From Trichormus sp. M33_DOE_039 (GTDB taxonomy: Bacteria > Cyanobacteriota > Cyanobacteriia > Cyanobacteriales > Nostocaceae): 58,321 bases of DNA. Where the stretch lies: NCBI GenBank assembly GCA_015296085.1, contig DVDT01000016.1:1-58321 (forward strand), read 5' to 3'. Numbering within the stretch: position 1 is the first letter of the stretch; each line of letters begins with the position of its first letter. The notes under the pieces are model-generated. The model saw only the letters and a list, made by a program, of their open reading frames with translations, ran no database searches and had not been told where the DNA came from. Of this stretch, positions 18,532 through 27,471 are shown piece by piece. The translations under genes were made by a program, and so were the position numbers.

Positions 18532-18608
18532 AATCTTTCATCTAAAAAATTTATACATAAATGCTTACCCCATACCCTTACACTCTTACGATCTTTTAAG
18601 GCACAGCA

Positions 18609-20135
18609 TTAGCTGGAAGAACGACGACCTCCCCCTGTCCCTGGAAGCAGTCCACCTCTTGGTCTTGATTGTGGTCGCATTCCTGGTGGGAAACTGAGCA
18701 GCACTTTTTCGTTACCTGCCAGTCCAGATTTGACTTCTGTAAAGTTATTTGCTGTCACTCCAATTTGAATGCGAGTAAATACTGGTCTGTCATTTGCACC
18801 CATGACAAATACACCCGTGGCATTTTCGCGGCGTACTACGGACGCTGTTGGTATAACTAAGGCATTTTCTACCCGATCAACTTGAAAGTCTGCTTCTACA
18901 TTCATCCCTGATCGCAAGAGATTTTGAGGGTCAGAAAGTGCGACTTTAATTTGAAAACTGGTAACGTTCTGCTCTACTGTAGCTTGAGCTGCAATCTGAC
19001 TCACTTCACCAGTGAAGGTTTTACCAGGGTAAGCATCGGCTCTAATTGTGACTTTTTGACCTAAGCGAATTTTGGCAACGTTAGATTCTGATAAATTAGC
19101 GACTACTTCATTTGTCGCTGCTAAAGACAAAATAGAAGAAGATGTGGCAGAAGAAACTGCACTGCCAGAAGTTGTTGGTGTCACAAACGCACCAGGATCA
19201 GCATATTTTTGCGTGATAACACCATCAAAAGGAGCGCGTAATATGGTGTCATTGATTTGAGATTGAATATTTTGCAGCGAACCACGGGCAGACATAACTT
19301 GGGCGCGTGCTGCGTCAATATCTTCCCGTCTTGAACCAGCTTGCAGTAATGCTAAAGCTTCTTGTCTTTGCTTGACCACTGCTCGTACTTGTGCAATGTC
19401 TTCTGGACGTGAACCTGCTTGTTGCAGTGCTAATGCTTGTCGTGCTTCATTGACCTGGGCTTGTGCGCTATCGCGATCGGCACGTTTTTGGTTGACAATC
19501 TGGAGAGCAATAGCACCAGCGTTGTAAAGTTCCTGATTACGACGAAAATCATCTTCTGCCTTTTGCAAGTTAGCTTGACTACTAGCTAAACGTGCTTGGG
19601 CTTGGGCAATATCCTGGGGACGATTTCCTGCTTCAGCTTTTTGCAGATTAGCTTGGGCTTCATCTAATTGCGCCTGGGCTTGGGCAATATCCTGGGGACG
19701 ATTTCCTGCTTGGGCTTTTTGCAAATTCGCCTCGGCTTGTGCTAGTTGTCCTCGTGCTTGGGTAAGTTGCCCTTGCAAGTTGGAATCATCCATGTAAGCG
19801 AGAATTTGCCCTTGTTTGACTATATCCCCTTCTTTGACTAACAGTCTCTTGAGAATACCGGAATTTTTAGGACTCAGATTGATAGATCGTTCTGGCTTGA
19901 CAGTGCCGTTAGCGGCAACAGTGATTGCTAAAGTCTGCCGTTCTACAGGCTGTGTCAGGACTCTGCGCCTTGCTTCCTGCCTAGGACTCACAGCCACTTG
20001 ATAATAAGTTGCGTAACCAATCCCACCTAAAAGACTCACAGCAATCAACCAAGGTAGCCATTTATTTCTGCTCTGTTTCTTCGTCGTTTGGACTAATGAT
20101 GGTGAATCTACAGGGTTTGATGTCTCAATTGTCAT
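18609..20135 (-). CDS. MacA/HlyD-type periplasmic adaptor (first copy in operon)
   Basis: A 508-residue adaptor with one N-terminal helix (WLPWLIAVSLLGGIGYATYY), split lipoyl domain, a long alpha-hairpin and C-terminal beta-barrel. The hairpin holds repeated QAGxRPxDIAQAQAxL units. The tail is rich in G, R and S (PRGGLLPGTGGGRRSSS), unlike its paralogue. As the first gene of the exporter operon it should be expressed from a promoter in 20136-20219. It may select cargo and contact a TolC-like channel encoded elsewhere. Confidence 0.85.
   Translation of the reverse strand: MTIETSNPVDSPSLVQTTKKQSRNKWLPWLIAVSLLGGIGYATYYQVAVSPRQEARRRVLTQPVERQTLAITVAANGTVKPERSINLSPKNSGILKRLLVKEGDIVKQGQILAYMDDSNLQGQLTQARGQLAQAEANLQKAQAGNRPQDIAQAQAQLDEAQANLQKAEAGNRPQDIAQAQARLASSQANLQKAEDDFRRNQELYNAGAIALQIVNQKRADRDSAQAQVNEARQALALQQAGSRPEDIAQVRAVVKQRQEALALLQAGSRREDIDAARAQVMSARGSLQNIQSQINDTILRAPFDGVITQKYADPGAFVTPTTSGSAVSSATSSSILSLAATNEVVANLSESNVAKIRLGQKVTIRADAYPGKTFTGEVSQIAAQATVEQNVTSFQIKVALSDPQNLLRSGMNVEADFQVDRVENALVIPTASVVRRENATGVFVMGANDRPVFTRIQIGVTANNFTEVKSGLAGNEKVLLSFPPGMRPQSRPRGGLLPGTGGGRRSSS
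19600..19711. repeat. 34-bp direct repeats, period 78 bp, inside the adaptor gene
   Basis: A 34-nt stretch at 19600-19633 is repeated identically at 19678-19711, an offset of exactly 26 codons. It encodes the repeated hairpin unit with core NRPQDIAQAQ. Equal spacing in codons shows growth of the coiled-coil hairpin by in-frame tandem duplication. Confidence 0.75.
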
Positions 20136-20176
20136 TTCTAGTCCTGTATTGAACTTTGTGAAAAATGGCTACAGAG

Positions 20177-20193
20177 CTAGTTTTTCAAACTAG
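20177..20193. repeat. Inverted repeat between the secreted protein gene and the exporter operon
   Basis: CTAGTTT-TTC-AAACTAG is a perfect 7-bp inverted repeat, 27 bp past the stop of the gene ending at 20220 and 42 bp before the first adaptor start. It could be a weak terminator or an operator for the exporter operon. Confidence 0.4.
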
Positions 20194-20219
20194 AACTGTA
20201 ACCTAGTAGCTTTTTATCG

Positions 20220-20567
20220 TTAGAATCTGATTAATATTCCATTGGGTAGTCTAACTAGACCGTTGCTTTGTCTGACTAATCTTCTAGCGGGAACAATTTC
20301 TTGGCTAGGAAGAATAACATCCCCGTTAGGAAGTCTCCAGTATCCTGGATTACGTAGTCTGACTACTCTCCTAGAAGTAATCACTTGTCCATTAGGCAGG
20401 CGATAGTCCCCATTCCGCAGCCTGACTACTCTTTGATAAACTTCTCTGGTTTGATATACCGATCTATGAGGGTTTCTATACTGTGCTTGGGCTGGTGTAG
20501 CCATCACTAGAGGAGAAAAGAATAAGGCTGTTCCTAAGAGGATCATTGCACGCTTTAGTTTCAACAT
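20220..20567 (-). CDS. Small secreted protein with RLPNG repeats
   Basis: A 115-residue protein with a clear signal peptide (MLKLKRAMILLGTALFFSPL, cleavage after ATPAQA). The mature part holds three to four copies of an R-V/L-V-R-L/Q-R/S-N-G/P-x-(Y)-R/V-R-L-P-N-G-x-V/I-I unit of about 25-30 residues, very basic and without cysteine. It should lie in the periplasm or outside the cell. I do not recognise a named family. It lies upstream of the exporter operon on the same strand with 84 bp between, so the two could be co-transcribed. Confidence 0.7.
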   Translation of the reverse strand: MLKLKRAMILLGTALFFSPLVMATPAQAQYRNPHRSVYQTREVYQRVVRLRNGDYRLPNGQVITSRRVVRLRNPGYWRLPNGDVILPSQEIVPARRLVRQSNGLVRLPNGILIRF

Positions 20568-20966
20568 GAAACTGTCTCCTTGTTTGTACTGTTGTTGCTA
20601 TATGCTGTTCGTTGTAGGGAAACTATCCAGCTATGCCAGCCATTATCAACTCGGTGATAGTAATATCATAAGTGACTAAAGTCACTAATATATACACATT
20701 TATCTGTGAAAAAAGTCATACGTTTTTTAATAAGTTATTAACTAAGTCTCGAAATTGTATTTGTCATTATTGTGTCACTTTTTTATGGTGATTCATATTA
20801 TTTATTGTTAGTTATCGAATGTTTACTAATATGTACAAAAAATATAGATACCATCTCCTAACATTCCTTGTATTAGGCAATCGGCAATTTTGCTAATTAG
20901 TCTATATTAGAGGCGATCGCTCTCTAAAATTCACCAATCTTTACCTCTAAAAATCTGACTGATTAG
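20568..20966. other. AT-rich intergenic region upstream of the secreted protein gene
   Basis: About 400 bp without a convincing gene. It holds the inverted repeat AGTGACT-AA-AGTCACT at 20671-20686, a CRP-like half match (TGTGA-N6-TCATA) near 20706-20721, several A/T tracts and one HIP1 octamer near 20914. The promoter of the gene starting at 20567 should be here. Confidence 0.5.
20671..20686. promoter_or_regulatory. Inverted repeat, possible operator
   Basis: AGTGACTAAAGTCACT has perfect 7-bp arms with a 2-bp centre, about 105 bp upstream of the start of the secreted protein gene (20567). Such symmetry fits a dimeric regulator site, but no regulator can be assigned. Confidence 0.35.
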
Positions 20967-21419
20967 CTATGATTGTGAATAATTAAATTCTTCTGGACTT
21001 TTCGGTTGCATCATATCAAATAGATGCTGGCGTTGTTCTGGATTGAGTAACTCTCGCATTACTAACATACTTTCAAATCGCATATTCTCTAAAGCAAAAT
21101 ATAAATTTTGCAGTTGCTTTGTATTTTTCCAGAATTTCATCTGATGTAGCTGTTCCTGCGATCAGGATGATCAAGTCTGTTGAAACTGTTGCAGTATTTG
21201 CTCTAGATTTGGGTAGAGATTAATTGCTAGTTGTTGCTGTTGTTCTAATGTCAAAATGAGTAACTGATGTAACTCGATTGGGCTGAATTCAAACAAGGAA
21301 TTTTGCTCAGACATTTGTAAAATTAACGGTTGTGATGGAGAAGATGGTGTAGCTGCAAGAAAGTTGATCCTGAAACAAAGAAGAAGCATTCCTAAAAGAG
21401 CAGCACGGCGTAACCACAT
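20967..21419 (-). pseudogene. Broken Spy/CpxP-like (LTxxQ) periplasmic protein gene
   Basis: The first 82 codons encode a signal peptide (MWLRRAALLGMLLLCF...ATP) and a helical part with an LTxxQ motif (LTLEQQQQLAINLYP). A TGA at 21171-21173 and a second TGA at 21162-21164 interrupt the frame, but the same frame then runs open for another 64 codons to a TAG at 20967. That second part is helical and contains a second LTxxQ-like motif (LNPEQRQHLFDMM), the two-motif layout of Spy/CpxP chaperone-like proteins. I infer an intact ancestor of about 150 residues, now broken by nearby nonsense changes. Readthrough or sequence error is possible. Confidence 0.65.
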
Positions 21420-21491
21420 AAAACCTCACGTCAAAAATAAAATGTAAGTACTAACTTATTAATTGAGCAAAAAAAATTTGAGTTGATTTAA

Positions 21492-22130
21492 TCAACTTTT
21501 GGGATGAGGTGCAATTCCCTGCCAGACTGTCTCCACCAAGTTCTCTACCAAAGCTATCGCCGTCAGTGAAGTTAGTGCTGATGTATGAGCTTCTGCGGCT
21601 AGTAAATCTATAGGTAAAGCTTCTAGAGGTGGTATCTGCTCTAACATTACGTAATTCATCAACGCACCCATGATGACATGAGCCAGAGTTTGAGGATCAC
21701 AAGGACGAAGCCGACCTTGATTCATTTCAAACTCTAAAAAACTCATGAGGATTTTTAAATCACGGATGGGTTTTGCATTTTGACCTCTCATTTCTGGTAA
21801 AGCCTTACCACGAGAGCGAAGCATCATGATGCGCGGAAAGATATCCCTATAAAATTCCAAAATCTGAAGACATATGTGAACCAAATTTTGTTTGAGATCA
21901 CCTTTGCCGCACAAACCCTCTAATTCGTTAACCCAAGGAGGTGTGTCGGGTATACCCATAGCAGCAAAGAATAAGTCTTCTTTAGTTGTAAAACGTTTGA
22001 AAATAGATGCTTCGGAAATCCCAGCTCGTTGAGCAATTTCTAGAGTAGAGCCACTAAAACCTTTTTGGAAAAAGACTTCACGGGCAGCTTCTAATATTTG
22101 CTGATTGGTAATTTTTGGAGTACGAGCCAT
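21492..22130 (-). CDS. TetR/AcrR-family transcriptional regulator
   Basis: A 212-residue repressor from the ATG at 22130 (MARTPKITNQQILEAA), preferred over an ATG five codons upstream. The N-terminal helix-turn-helix is clear (FSGSTLEIAQRAGISEASIFKRFTTKEDLFF), followed by an all-helical ligand domain. TetR proteins often control exporters; this one lies on the same strand just upstream of the broken LTxxQ gene and about 1.4 kb before the exporter operon. A perfect operator-like palindrome abuts its start, suggesting self-control. Confidence 0.87.
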   Translation of the reverse strand: MARTPKITNQQILEAAREVFFQKGFSGSTLEIAQRAGISEASIFKRFTTKEDLFFAAMGIPDTPPWVNELEGLCGKGDLKQNLVHICLQILEFYRDIFPRIMMLRSRGKALPEMRGQNAKPIRDLKILMSFLEFEMNQGRLRPCDPQTLAHVIMGALMNYVMLEQIPPLEALPIDLLAAEAHTSALTSLTAIALVENLVETVWQGIAPHPKS

Positions 22131-22131
22131 A

Positions 22132-22153
22132 AATAAGTAATTCAATACTTATT
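22132..22153. promoter_or_regulatory. TetR operator candidate
   Basis: AATAAGTA-N6-TACTTATT has perfect 8-bp arms and starts 2 bp upstream of the TetR start codon. Binding there would block the gene's own expression. The motif ACTTATTAATT is shared between this site (right half) and the leader of the broken LTxxQ gene near 21453-21463, suggesting a common regulator. Confidence 0.55.
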
Positions 22154-22312
22154 AATTTATCCATAAGTGATGATTATGTCAACAGTCATGAGTTATTCCT
22201 CTGTGTTCCCCTGACTCTGTGCTAACGACTGTAAAATTTGCCTGTCACCTCAAGCGGATATCGTTTAAGCTAGCTGAAAGATTATGTGATATGTGATTTC
22301 AGAGGCGGTAGT

Positions 22313-23176
22313 GTGCCTAAATACTTTCGTTTAGTTTCTCTTTTAGTTGTCTGTGGTTTGTGGAGTGTCCCAAAAACGGTTCATGCCCAGGCATTAATAC
22401 CTCATGCTTTGCAGTTAGATGCTGCTAAGTTAGAAAAGCAGGGATTGGGTTTAGCACAAGAGGCTGCCCAACTGGGACAGTTTCAGCAGTTTGAGTTGGC
22501 TTTGCCAAGAGCTAGATTGGCTAGTCAATTAGCTCCTGGTAATGATAAAGTTTGGTTTCTTTTGGGCGGTTTGCAGCTGCAAACCAAAAATTATGATGCC
22601 GCGATCGCATCTTTAAATAAAGCCAAATCTCTGAATCCAAAAAATGCAGAAGTTTTCTTTGCGCTGGGTTCAGCTAATTTTCAACAAAAAAAATATCCAG
22701 CAGCTATAGAAAATTATCAAGCCGGTTTGAAGTTAAAACCCAACGATCCAGAAGGGCTATTTGATTTGGGAAATGCTTACTACATGGTAGGACGCTTACC
22801 AGATGCGATCGCCCAATATAACAAAGCTGTGGCTCAAGACCAGAAATTCTGGCCAGCGATTAACAACATCGGCTTGATTGAATACGAACAGGGTAATGCT
22901 GATGCGGCTATTAAACGGTGGCAATCTGCTGTCTCGATTGATAAGCAAGCCGCAGAACCATTGCTGGCTTTAGCGGTAGCCCTATACACCAAAGGTGATC
23001 GCCAACAAGGATTGTCTCTAGGAGAAGCTGCACTAAAGATCGATCAACGCTATGCCAATATAGATTTTCTCAAAGAAAATCTTTGGGGCGATCGCTTACT
23101 ATCTGACACGCAAAAATTCCTAGAATTACCTCGAATTCAAGCTGCCTTAGAACAGGGAGAAAGTACACCAAGATAG
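22313..23176 (+). CDS. Exported tetratricopeptide repeat protein
   Basis: A TPR protein of 287 residues from a GTG at 22313, chosen because GAGG lies 7 nt upstream and the product then begins with a normal signal peptide (VPKYFRLVSLLVVCGLWSV, cleavage near VHAQA). A GTG at 22286 would add nine residues. At least five TPR units follow (for example AIASLNKAKSLNPKNAEVFF, AIENYQAGLKLKPNDPEGLF). TPRs bind partner proteins, here probably in the periplasm. The partner is unknown. It is divergent from the TetR gene. Confidence 0.78.
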   Translation: MPKYFRLVSLLVVCGLWSVPKTVHAQALIPHALQLDAAKLEKQGLGLAQEAAQLGQFQQFELALPRARLASQLAPGNDKVWFLLGGLQLQTKNYDAAIASLNKAKSLNPKNAEVFFALGSANFQQKKYPAAIENYQAGLKLKPNDPEGLFDLGNAYYMVGRLPDAIAQYNKAVAQDQKFWPAINNIGLIEYEQGNADAAIKRWQSAVSIDKQAAEPLLALAVALYTKGDRQQGLSLGEAALKIDQRYANIDFLKENLWGDRLLSDTQKFLELPRIQAALEQGESTPR

Positions 23177-23189
23177 TAGGGATTGGTGA

Positions 23190-23320
23190 GTAGGGAGTAG
23201 TGAGTGGTGGGGAATTTAGTAACAAATTGAATATTCGTCTATTCCCTACCTTCTTTTCGGGGTAGTGAATTGAGTATCCCTGTCTATACTTAACTCCCGA
23301 CTCCCGACTCTCTAATTTCC
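23190..23320. repeat. Short tandem repeat spacer (STRR type)
   Basis: The convergent gap after the TPR gene holds GAGTAG/TAGGGAG-like units and ACTCCCG units in tandem (near 23297-23312), the low-complexity heptamer style seen between genes of heterocystous cyanobacteria. No gene is seen. Confidence 0.6.
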
Positions 23321-23428
23321 TACTTGCAGATTAGAACTAATTATAGTACATATATACTAAATGATAAGGAATTGTTCACCAAAAACATTAGTGAGAGAAT
23401 ATTCCTTAGAAAATGTCTGAAGTTTTCA

Positions 23429-23830
23429 TTAGTTGTCTGTAGGGAGAAGTGCCACGATTTGGTCAACAAACTGTTGATGGTCTACAACCGGCTTAGAAAT
23501 ATAGCCATCAGCACCACTGAGTCGGAGAAAGTTTTCGCGATCGCCTTCCATCGCGTGTGCTGTTACTAAAATCACGGGTAAATTTGCGGTTTGAGGATCA
23601 GACTTTAACATTTGGGTAATTTTGATCCCATCTACAGATTTGCCTTGATAAACACTTCTAGAGAGAGAAACATCCATTAAAATTAGGTCTGCCTCTCCTG
23701 CCTGTGCAATTTTCATGACTTCTTCTACATTTTCCGTATGTTTAACGCCTAAACCACCTCGTTTGGTCAAAATCTTAGAAAAAACGCGAGCATTAATTAG
23801 ATCATCTTCAACAATCAAAACAGTTTTCAT
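23429..23830 (-). CDS. Stand-alone response regulator (DivK-like receiver)
   Basis: A 133-residue receiver-only protein. Acidic residues E8, D9, D10 and phosphoacceptor D53 (DLILMDVSL) are intact, as are the switch threonine (ILVTAHAM) and lysine (YISKPV). An insertion after the phosphoacceptor (SRSVYQGKSVDG) is longer than usual and is typical of a cyanobacterial subgroup. No DNA-binding domain. It is divergent from the topoisomerase gene with 369 bp between. Confidence 0.87.
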   Translation of the reverse strand: MKTVLIVEDDLINARVFSKILTKRGGLGVKHTENVEEVMKIAQAGEADLILMDVSLSRSVYQGKSVDGIKITQMLKSDPQTANLPVILVTAHAMEGDRENFLRLSGADGYISKPVVDHQQFVDQIVALLPTDN

Positions 23831-24199
23831 GAGAACTTTATTTATAGAGGTAAGGGAAAGACATCAATTCACAATTTAAAATTCCCTTGGTTTAGCAAGA
23901 CTATTGCCAACGGGAAATAAGAAAAAAAATTCACGATGAAGAAATCCAATCATAGCAATTAACTTGAATACAGCACGGTATGGGATTTATAGTCGTGAGA
24001 ATAGATCATCATTTGATGAAACTACTTGTCTCCTTTTTAATAGTGTATGTAGCTACTCGTCATCAAGGATGATACTACGGCTTTTTATGCTGTGATAATC
24101 AAGATTATGTTATGAATCCCATTTCATCCGTTATGCTTTGTTTGCTGCATTATTTAGTAACACTGATTTTTTTATAGTTCAATCTCAGGGAAAAAACTC
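23831..24199. other. Divergent promoter region
   Basis: The gap between the receiver gene and the topoisomerase gene carries no gene. It includes an inverted repeat ATCATCA-TT-TGATGA near 24008-24021 and AT-rich sequence suitable for promoters in both directions. Nothing more specific is seen. Confidence 0.5.
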
Positions 24200-26698
24200 A
24201 TGGCAAAACAGTTAAACCTTCTCTCCAAGGGACAGGTAATCACAACAGCCCTGCACACCGAGATGCAACGGTCTTACTTAGAATATGCCATGAGTGTGAT
24301 TGTAGGGCGGGCATTACCAGATGTACGTGATGGTTTAAAGCCAGTGCATCGGCGGATTTTATACGCTATGCACGAACTGGGCTTAACACCCGATAGACCT
24401 TACCGCAAATGCGCGCGTGTAGTAGGGGATGTGTTAGGTAAATACCATCCACATGGTGATCAGGCTGTTTATGATGCCCTTGTCAGACTGGTGCAAGATT
24501 TTTCCAGTCGTTACCCCTTACTGGCAGGACACGGCAACTTCGGTAGCGTTGATAATGACCCACCGGCGGCGATGCGCTACACAGAAACCCGGCTTGCACC
24601 CATTAGCCATGAAGGGATGCTGACCGAAATTGGGGAAGAAACAGTCGAATTTGTCGGTAACTTCGATAATTCTCAGCAAGAACCTACAGTTTTACCCGCT
24701 CAATTACCCTTCCTATTGCTCAATGGCTGTGCAGGAATTGCTGTAGGAATGGCGACAAATATTCCACCGCATAATTTAGGGGAAATTGTTGATGGCTTGA
24801 TTGCTCTCATCGACCAACCAGATTTGTCAGATGAAAAATTATTAGAGTTAATTCCAGGGCCAGACTTTCCTACTGGTGGTGAAATAGTTGGCGATACAGG
24901 GATTCGAGAAGCATACATCACAGGTAAAGGTGGGATTGTGTTGCGGGGAATCGCCACAGTTGATGAAGTTCCTGGGGGTCGAGGTAATAAACGGCGCACA
25001 GCCATCATCATCACCGAATTGCCTTATCAAGTGAACAAAGCTGGCTGGATTGAAAAGGTAGCTGAGTTGGTGAATCAAGGTCGCCTGCAAGGAATTTCCG
25101 ATATTCGCGATGAAAGCGATCGCGAAGGGATGCGCGTAGTGATCGAACTCAAACGCGATACCAACCCCCAAGAAGTTCTCCAGCATTTGTATCACCAAAC
25201 AGCTTTGCAAACTAACTTTGGCGCAATTTTGTTGGCGATCGTTGATGGACAACCCCGTCAGTTAAGTTTGCGGCAACTTTTACTAGAGTTTCTCAACTTC
25301 CGCGAAGATACGCTGAATCGGCGTTACACATACGAGTTAGGCAAAGCAGAAACTCGGTTGCACACAGTTGCAGGGTTATTAACAGCTTTGTCTAATGTGG
25401 ATGCAGTTATTGAAATTTTGCGACAAGCCGCCGATGGTAGCACAGCTAAAGTGAGTCTGTGTAGCCGACTGGATTTAACTGAAAGTCAGGCTGATGCAAT
25501 TTTAGCCATGCCATTGCGTCGTCTCACTAGTTTAGAACAGCAAAACTTACAGCGTGAGTATGAGGAACTGAGCCAGCAAATAGCTTTACTGGAAAAACTA
25601 TTGGGCGATCGCAAAGAATTACTCAAGGCCTTGAAGAAAGATTTGCGATCGCTCAAAAAGAAGTACGGCGATCCTCGACGGACTAAGTTAGGTGCAGAGG
25701 AATTACCAAAAAGCAAAAGCCTAGACAAACAAACCAGTTCCACCAACACAGAAACAGAACCAGAATCTATCGCACCGCCAGAGGAAGTAATTTTAGAATC
25801 TACCCATCGAGGTTATGTGCGTCGGATTCAGCTATCAGGCAAAAAAGCCAAACTAGAAAACGGTTTAAATGATAATGACTTTTTTATTCAAACCGAGTTG
25901 ACCGATACCCACAAAGATTTATTAGTGCTGACTAGTGGTGGTAAACTCTACCCCATTAAAATCGGAGATATTCCCCCCACTACTGGACGTTCACCACGGG
26001 GAACACCTTTGATTACGATGCTGACAAGTACAGCTCAAGGTACTCAAGAAGCTGTGGTGAGTCGCTTCATCCTTCCAACAGATTTAGAAACTCAGCAAAT
26101 CGTTCTCTTAACCAAGCAGGGAAGAATTAAGCGTTTGGCTTTAAGTGAACTATCTAACCTGACACGGCGGGGCATTACGATTATTAAACTCAAAGATGAT
26201 GATGAATTGTTGTTAACACAGTTTACTAAGTCAAATGAAGATTTGGTTTTAGCTAGTTCTGGCGGTCGGTTACTGCGTTTTCCAGCTAATGATGAACAAT
26301 TACCCATCATGGGACGCACAGCGATGGGCTTGCAAGCATTACGAATCCTAAAACATCAATACATGGTGGGTGGCGTAAGTTTGGCTCAAGTCCCACACTT
26401 ATTGTTAGTCACAGAAGAAGGATTGGCCAAACGCTTACCCGTCAACCAACTCAAGTCTGCTAACCGTGCTGACTTGGGTACACAAGCTATTAAATTTGCT
26501 AGTAAAACAGACAATCTGGCTGGAATGGTAGGGGCGATCGCTAATTCAGAAGTGGCACTCATAACCAACAAAGACCGAGTAGTGCGGATACCCATAGACA
26601 CAGTGCCGATTTTAAATAGAGATGGCAAAGGTGAAAGTATTCTGCCACTCAGCCGTGATGAGAAAATTATTACGGTTGCTGAAGTCAAGTCGTCATAG
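24200..26698 (+). CDS. Type IIA DNA topoisomerase subunit A (GyrA/ParC-like)
   Basis: An 832-residue subunit that cuts and rejoins DNA. The N-terminal winged-helix part shows the family pattern ([35 protein letters not shown]), and the catalytic tyrosine is Tyr127 in [11 protein letters not shown] coiled-coil tower and a C-terminal beta-pinwheel follow ([19 protein letters not shown]). The blade that carries the GyrA box QRRGGxG in true gyrases reads [10 protein letters not shown] instead, so wrapping and negative supercoiling may be weak, more like ParC. Cyanobacteria commonly carry two A subunits. The gyrB at 31-33 kb is a likely partner. GyrA or ParC cannot be settled by eye. Confidence 0.93.
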   Translation: MAKQLNLLSKGQVITTALHTEMQRSYLEYAMSVIVGRALPDVRDGLKPVHRRILYAMHELGLTPDRPYRKCARVVGDVLGKYHPHGDQAVYDALVRLVQDFSSRYPLLAGHGNFGSVDNDPPAAMRYTETRLAPISHEGMLTEIGEETVEFVGNFDNSQQEPTVLPAQLPFLLLNGCAGIAVGMATNIPPHNLGEIVDGLIALIDQPDLSDEKLLELIPGPDFPTGGEIVGDTGIREAYITGKGGIVLRGIATVDEVPGGRGNKRRTAIIITELPYQVNKAGWIEKVAELVNQGRLQGISDIRDESDREGMRVVIELKRDTNPQEVLQHLYHQTALQTNFGAILLAIVDGQPRQLSLRQLLLEFLNFREDTLNRRYTYELGKAETRLHTVAGLLTALSNVDAVIEILRQAADGSTAKVSLCSRLDLTESQADAILAMPLRRLTSLEQQNLQREYEELSQQIALLEKLLGDRKELLKALKKDLRSLKKKYGDPRRTKLGAEELPKSKSLDKQTSSTNTETEPESIAPPEEVILESTHRGYVRRIQLSGKKAKLENGLNDNDFFIQTELTDTHKDLLVLTSGGKLYPIKIGDIPPTTGRSPRGTPLITMLTSTAQGTQEAVVSRFILPTDLETQQIVLLTKQGRIKRLALSELSNLTRRGITIIKLKDDDELLLTQFTKSNEDLVLASSGGRLLRFPANDEQLPIMGRTAMGLQALRILKHQYMVGGVSLAQVPHLLLVTEEGLAKRLPVNQLKSANRADLGTQAIKFASKTDNLAGMVGAIANSEVALITNKDRVVRIPIDTVPILNRDGKGESILPLSRDEKIITVAEVKSS

Positions 26699-27047
26699 GC
26701 AGAATATTTAATTCAACAGCATTTCAGTGTGTGAAAGGTACTTATTATAGTTAGCTAGATCTAGGAGACACTGTGTAGGTGTCTCTAAATCTCAAAATTA
26801 ATGAGAAGGATTAGTAATAATAATTTTATTCTTAACTTAATTTTGATGATAAAAGCCTAATAAAAAAGTATGTCCTCTAAAATAATTGCTAGATTATAGC
26901 AATATTAACTATTATTCATATAGTCATCAGGAAAAATTTGCTTGCCTTGTACTCGGTAATTATGCCAAAAGATAGATGTATGAAGTCGTTCGTCTAATAC
27001 AGGTAACGATTGCTGTCAATTTATGGCACAGAAAGTATAAATAAATG
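26699..27047. other. Gap after the topoisomerase gene with a hairpin
   Basis: GAGACAC (26765-26771) and GTGTCTC (26779-26785) form a 7-bp stem about 65 bp after the topoisomerase stop. No T-run follows, so termination is uncertain. The rest is AT-rich and without a visible gene. Confidence 0.45.
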
Positions 27048-27075
27048 TTGCGCTTCTGAAAAATATTGTTATATT
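27048..27075 (+). promoter_or_regulatory. Candidate promoter of the high-light-inducible gene
   Basis: TTGCGC (27048-27053) and TATATT (27070-27075) are spaced 16 bp, giving a start near 27082. A small inverted repeat TAAGG-N7-CCTTA (27084-27100) would then sit at the very start of the leader. This was found by eye only. Confidence 0.35.
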
Positions 27076-27123
27076 AATTTACATAAGGCAATAATCCTTA
27101 GCAAATTCAGTTTGGAGTCCACC

Positions 27124-27303
27124 ATGACAGACACAACAAAAATCACTGCTCCTGTAATCGAAGATCGCAACGCTTGGCGTTGGGGCTTTACTCCTCAAGC
27201 CGAAATCTGGAACGGTCGCTTGGCAATGATCGGTTTTTTAGCAGCTGTATTAATTGAACTGTTCTCTGGTCAAGGCTTCTTGCACTTCTGGGGCATTCTG
27301 TAA
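27124..27303 (+). CDS. High-light-inducible protein (one-helix chlorophyll-binding HLIP)
   Basis: A 59-residue thylakoid protein. The ATG at 27124 is chosen because GGAG lies 6 nt upstream and the next upstream start would add 38 residues foreign to the family. The helix carries the chlorophyll-binding motif [12 protein letters not shown] at 27-38, followed by a hydrophobic run and FLHFWGIL. HLIPs (SCPs) bind chlorophyll and carotenoid, dissipate energy and help photosystem II assembly under light stress. It is monocistronic with its own terminator. Confidence 0.92.
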   Translation: MTDTTKITAPVIEDRNAWRWGFTPQAEIWNGRLAMIGFLAAVLIELFSGQGFLHFWGIL

Positions 27304-27346
27304 TATCAACTGTAACTGCATCTTTAATAGATAAAAATAGATAAAT

Positions 27347-27385
27347 AAAAAACCTGGGAAATATATTCATCTCCCAGGCTTTTTA
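27347..27385. terminator. Intrinsic terminator after the HLIP gene
   Basis: CCTGGGA (27353-27359) and TCCCAGG (27372-27378) form the stem, followed by CTTTTTA on the plus strand and preceded by AAAAAA, so it may serve both this gene and the leftward sigA. Confidence 0.75.
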
Positions 27386-27433
27386 TGAGTTTTATTCAAG
27401 AGTCCAAAGTCCACAGTCAACAGTAAAAAGGTT

Positions 27434-27466
27434 TGATGATTGACTATTGACTATTGACTATTGACC
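27434..27466. repeat. STRR heptamers downstream of sigA
   Basis: Three perfect TGACTAT units (27441-27461) and a partial fourth end 5 bp before the sigA stop codon (27472-27474). This is the classic short tandemly repeated repetitive element of heterocystous cyanobacteria. Confidence 0.85.
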
Positions 27467-27471
27467 TTTAA

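Noticed and set aside
13519-20135. Naming the exporter DevBCA (heterocyst glycolipid exporter)
   Set aside because: The permeases have a MacB-type periplasmic domain and the operon has two pairs; MacA/MacB-like is the safer level.
20706-20721. CRP/SycrpI binding site
   Set aside because: Only one half matches TGTGA-N6-TCACA fully; too weak to call.
21162-21173. Selenocysteine at the two TGA codons
   Set aside because: No downstream SECIS-like hairpin is seen, the family has no cysteine at this place, and selenocysteine use is not expected in this lineage.
23324-23569. Rightward 81-codon frame overlapping the receiver gene
   Set aside because: It is mostly antisense to the receiver gene at 23429-23830 and has no family pattern.
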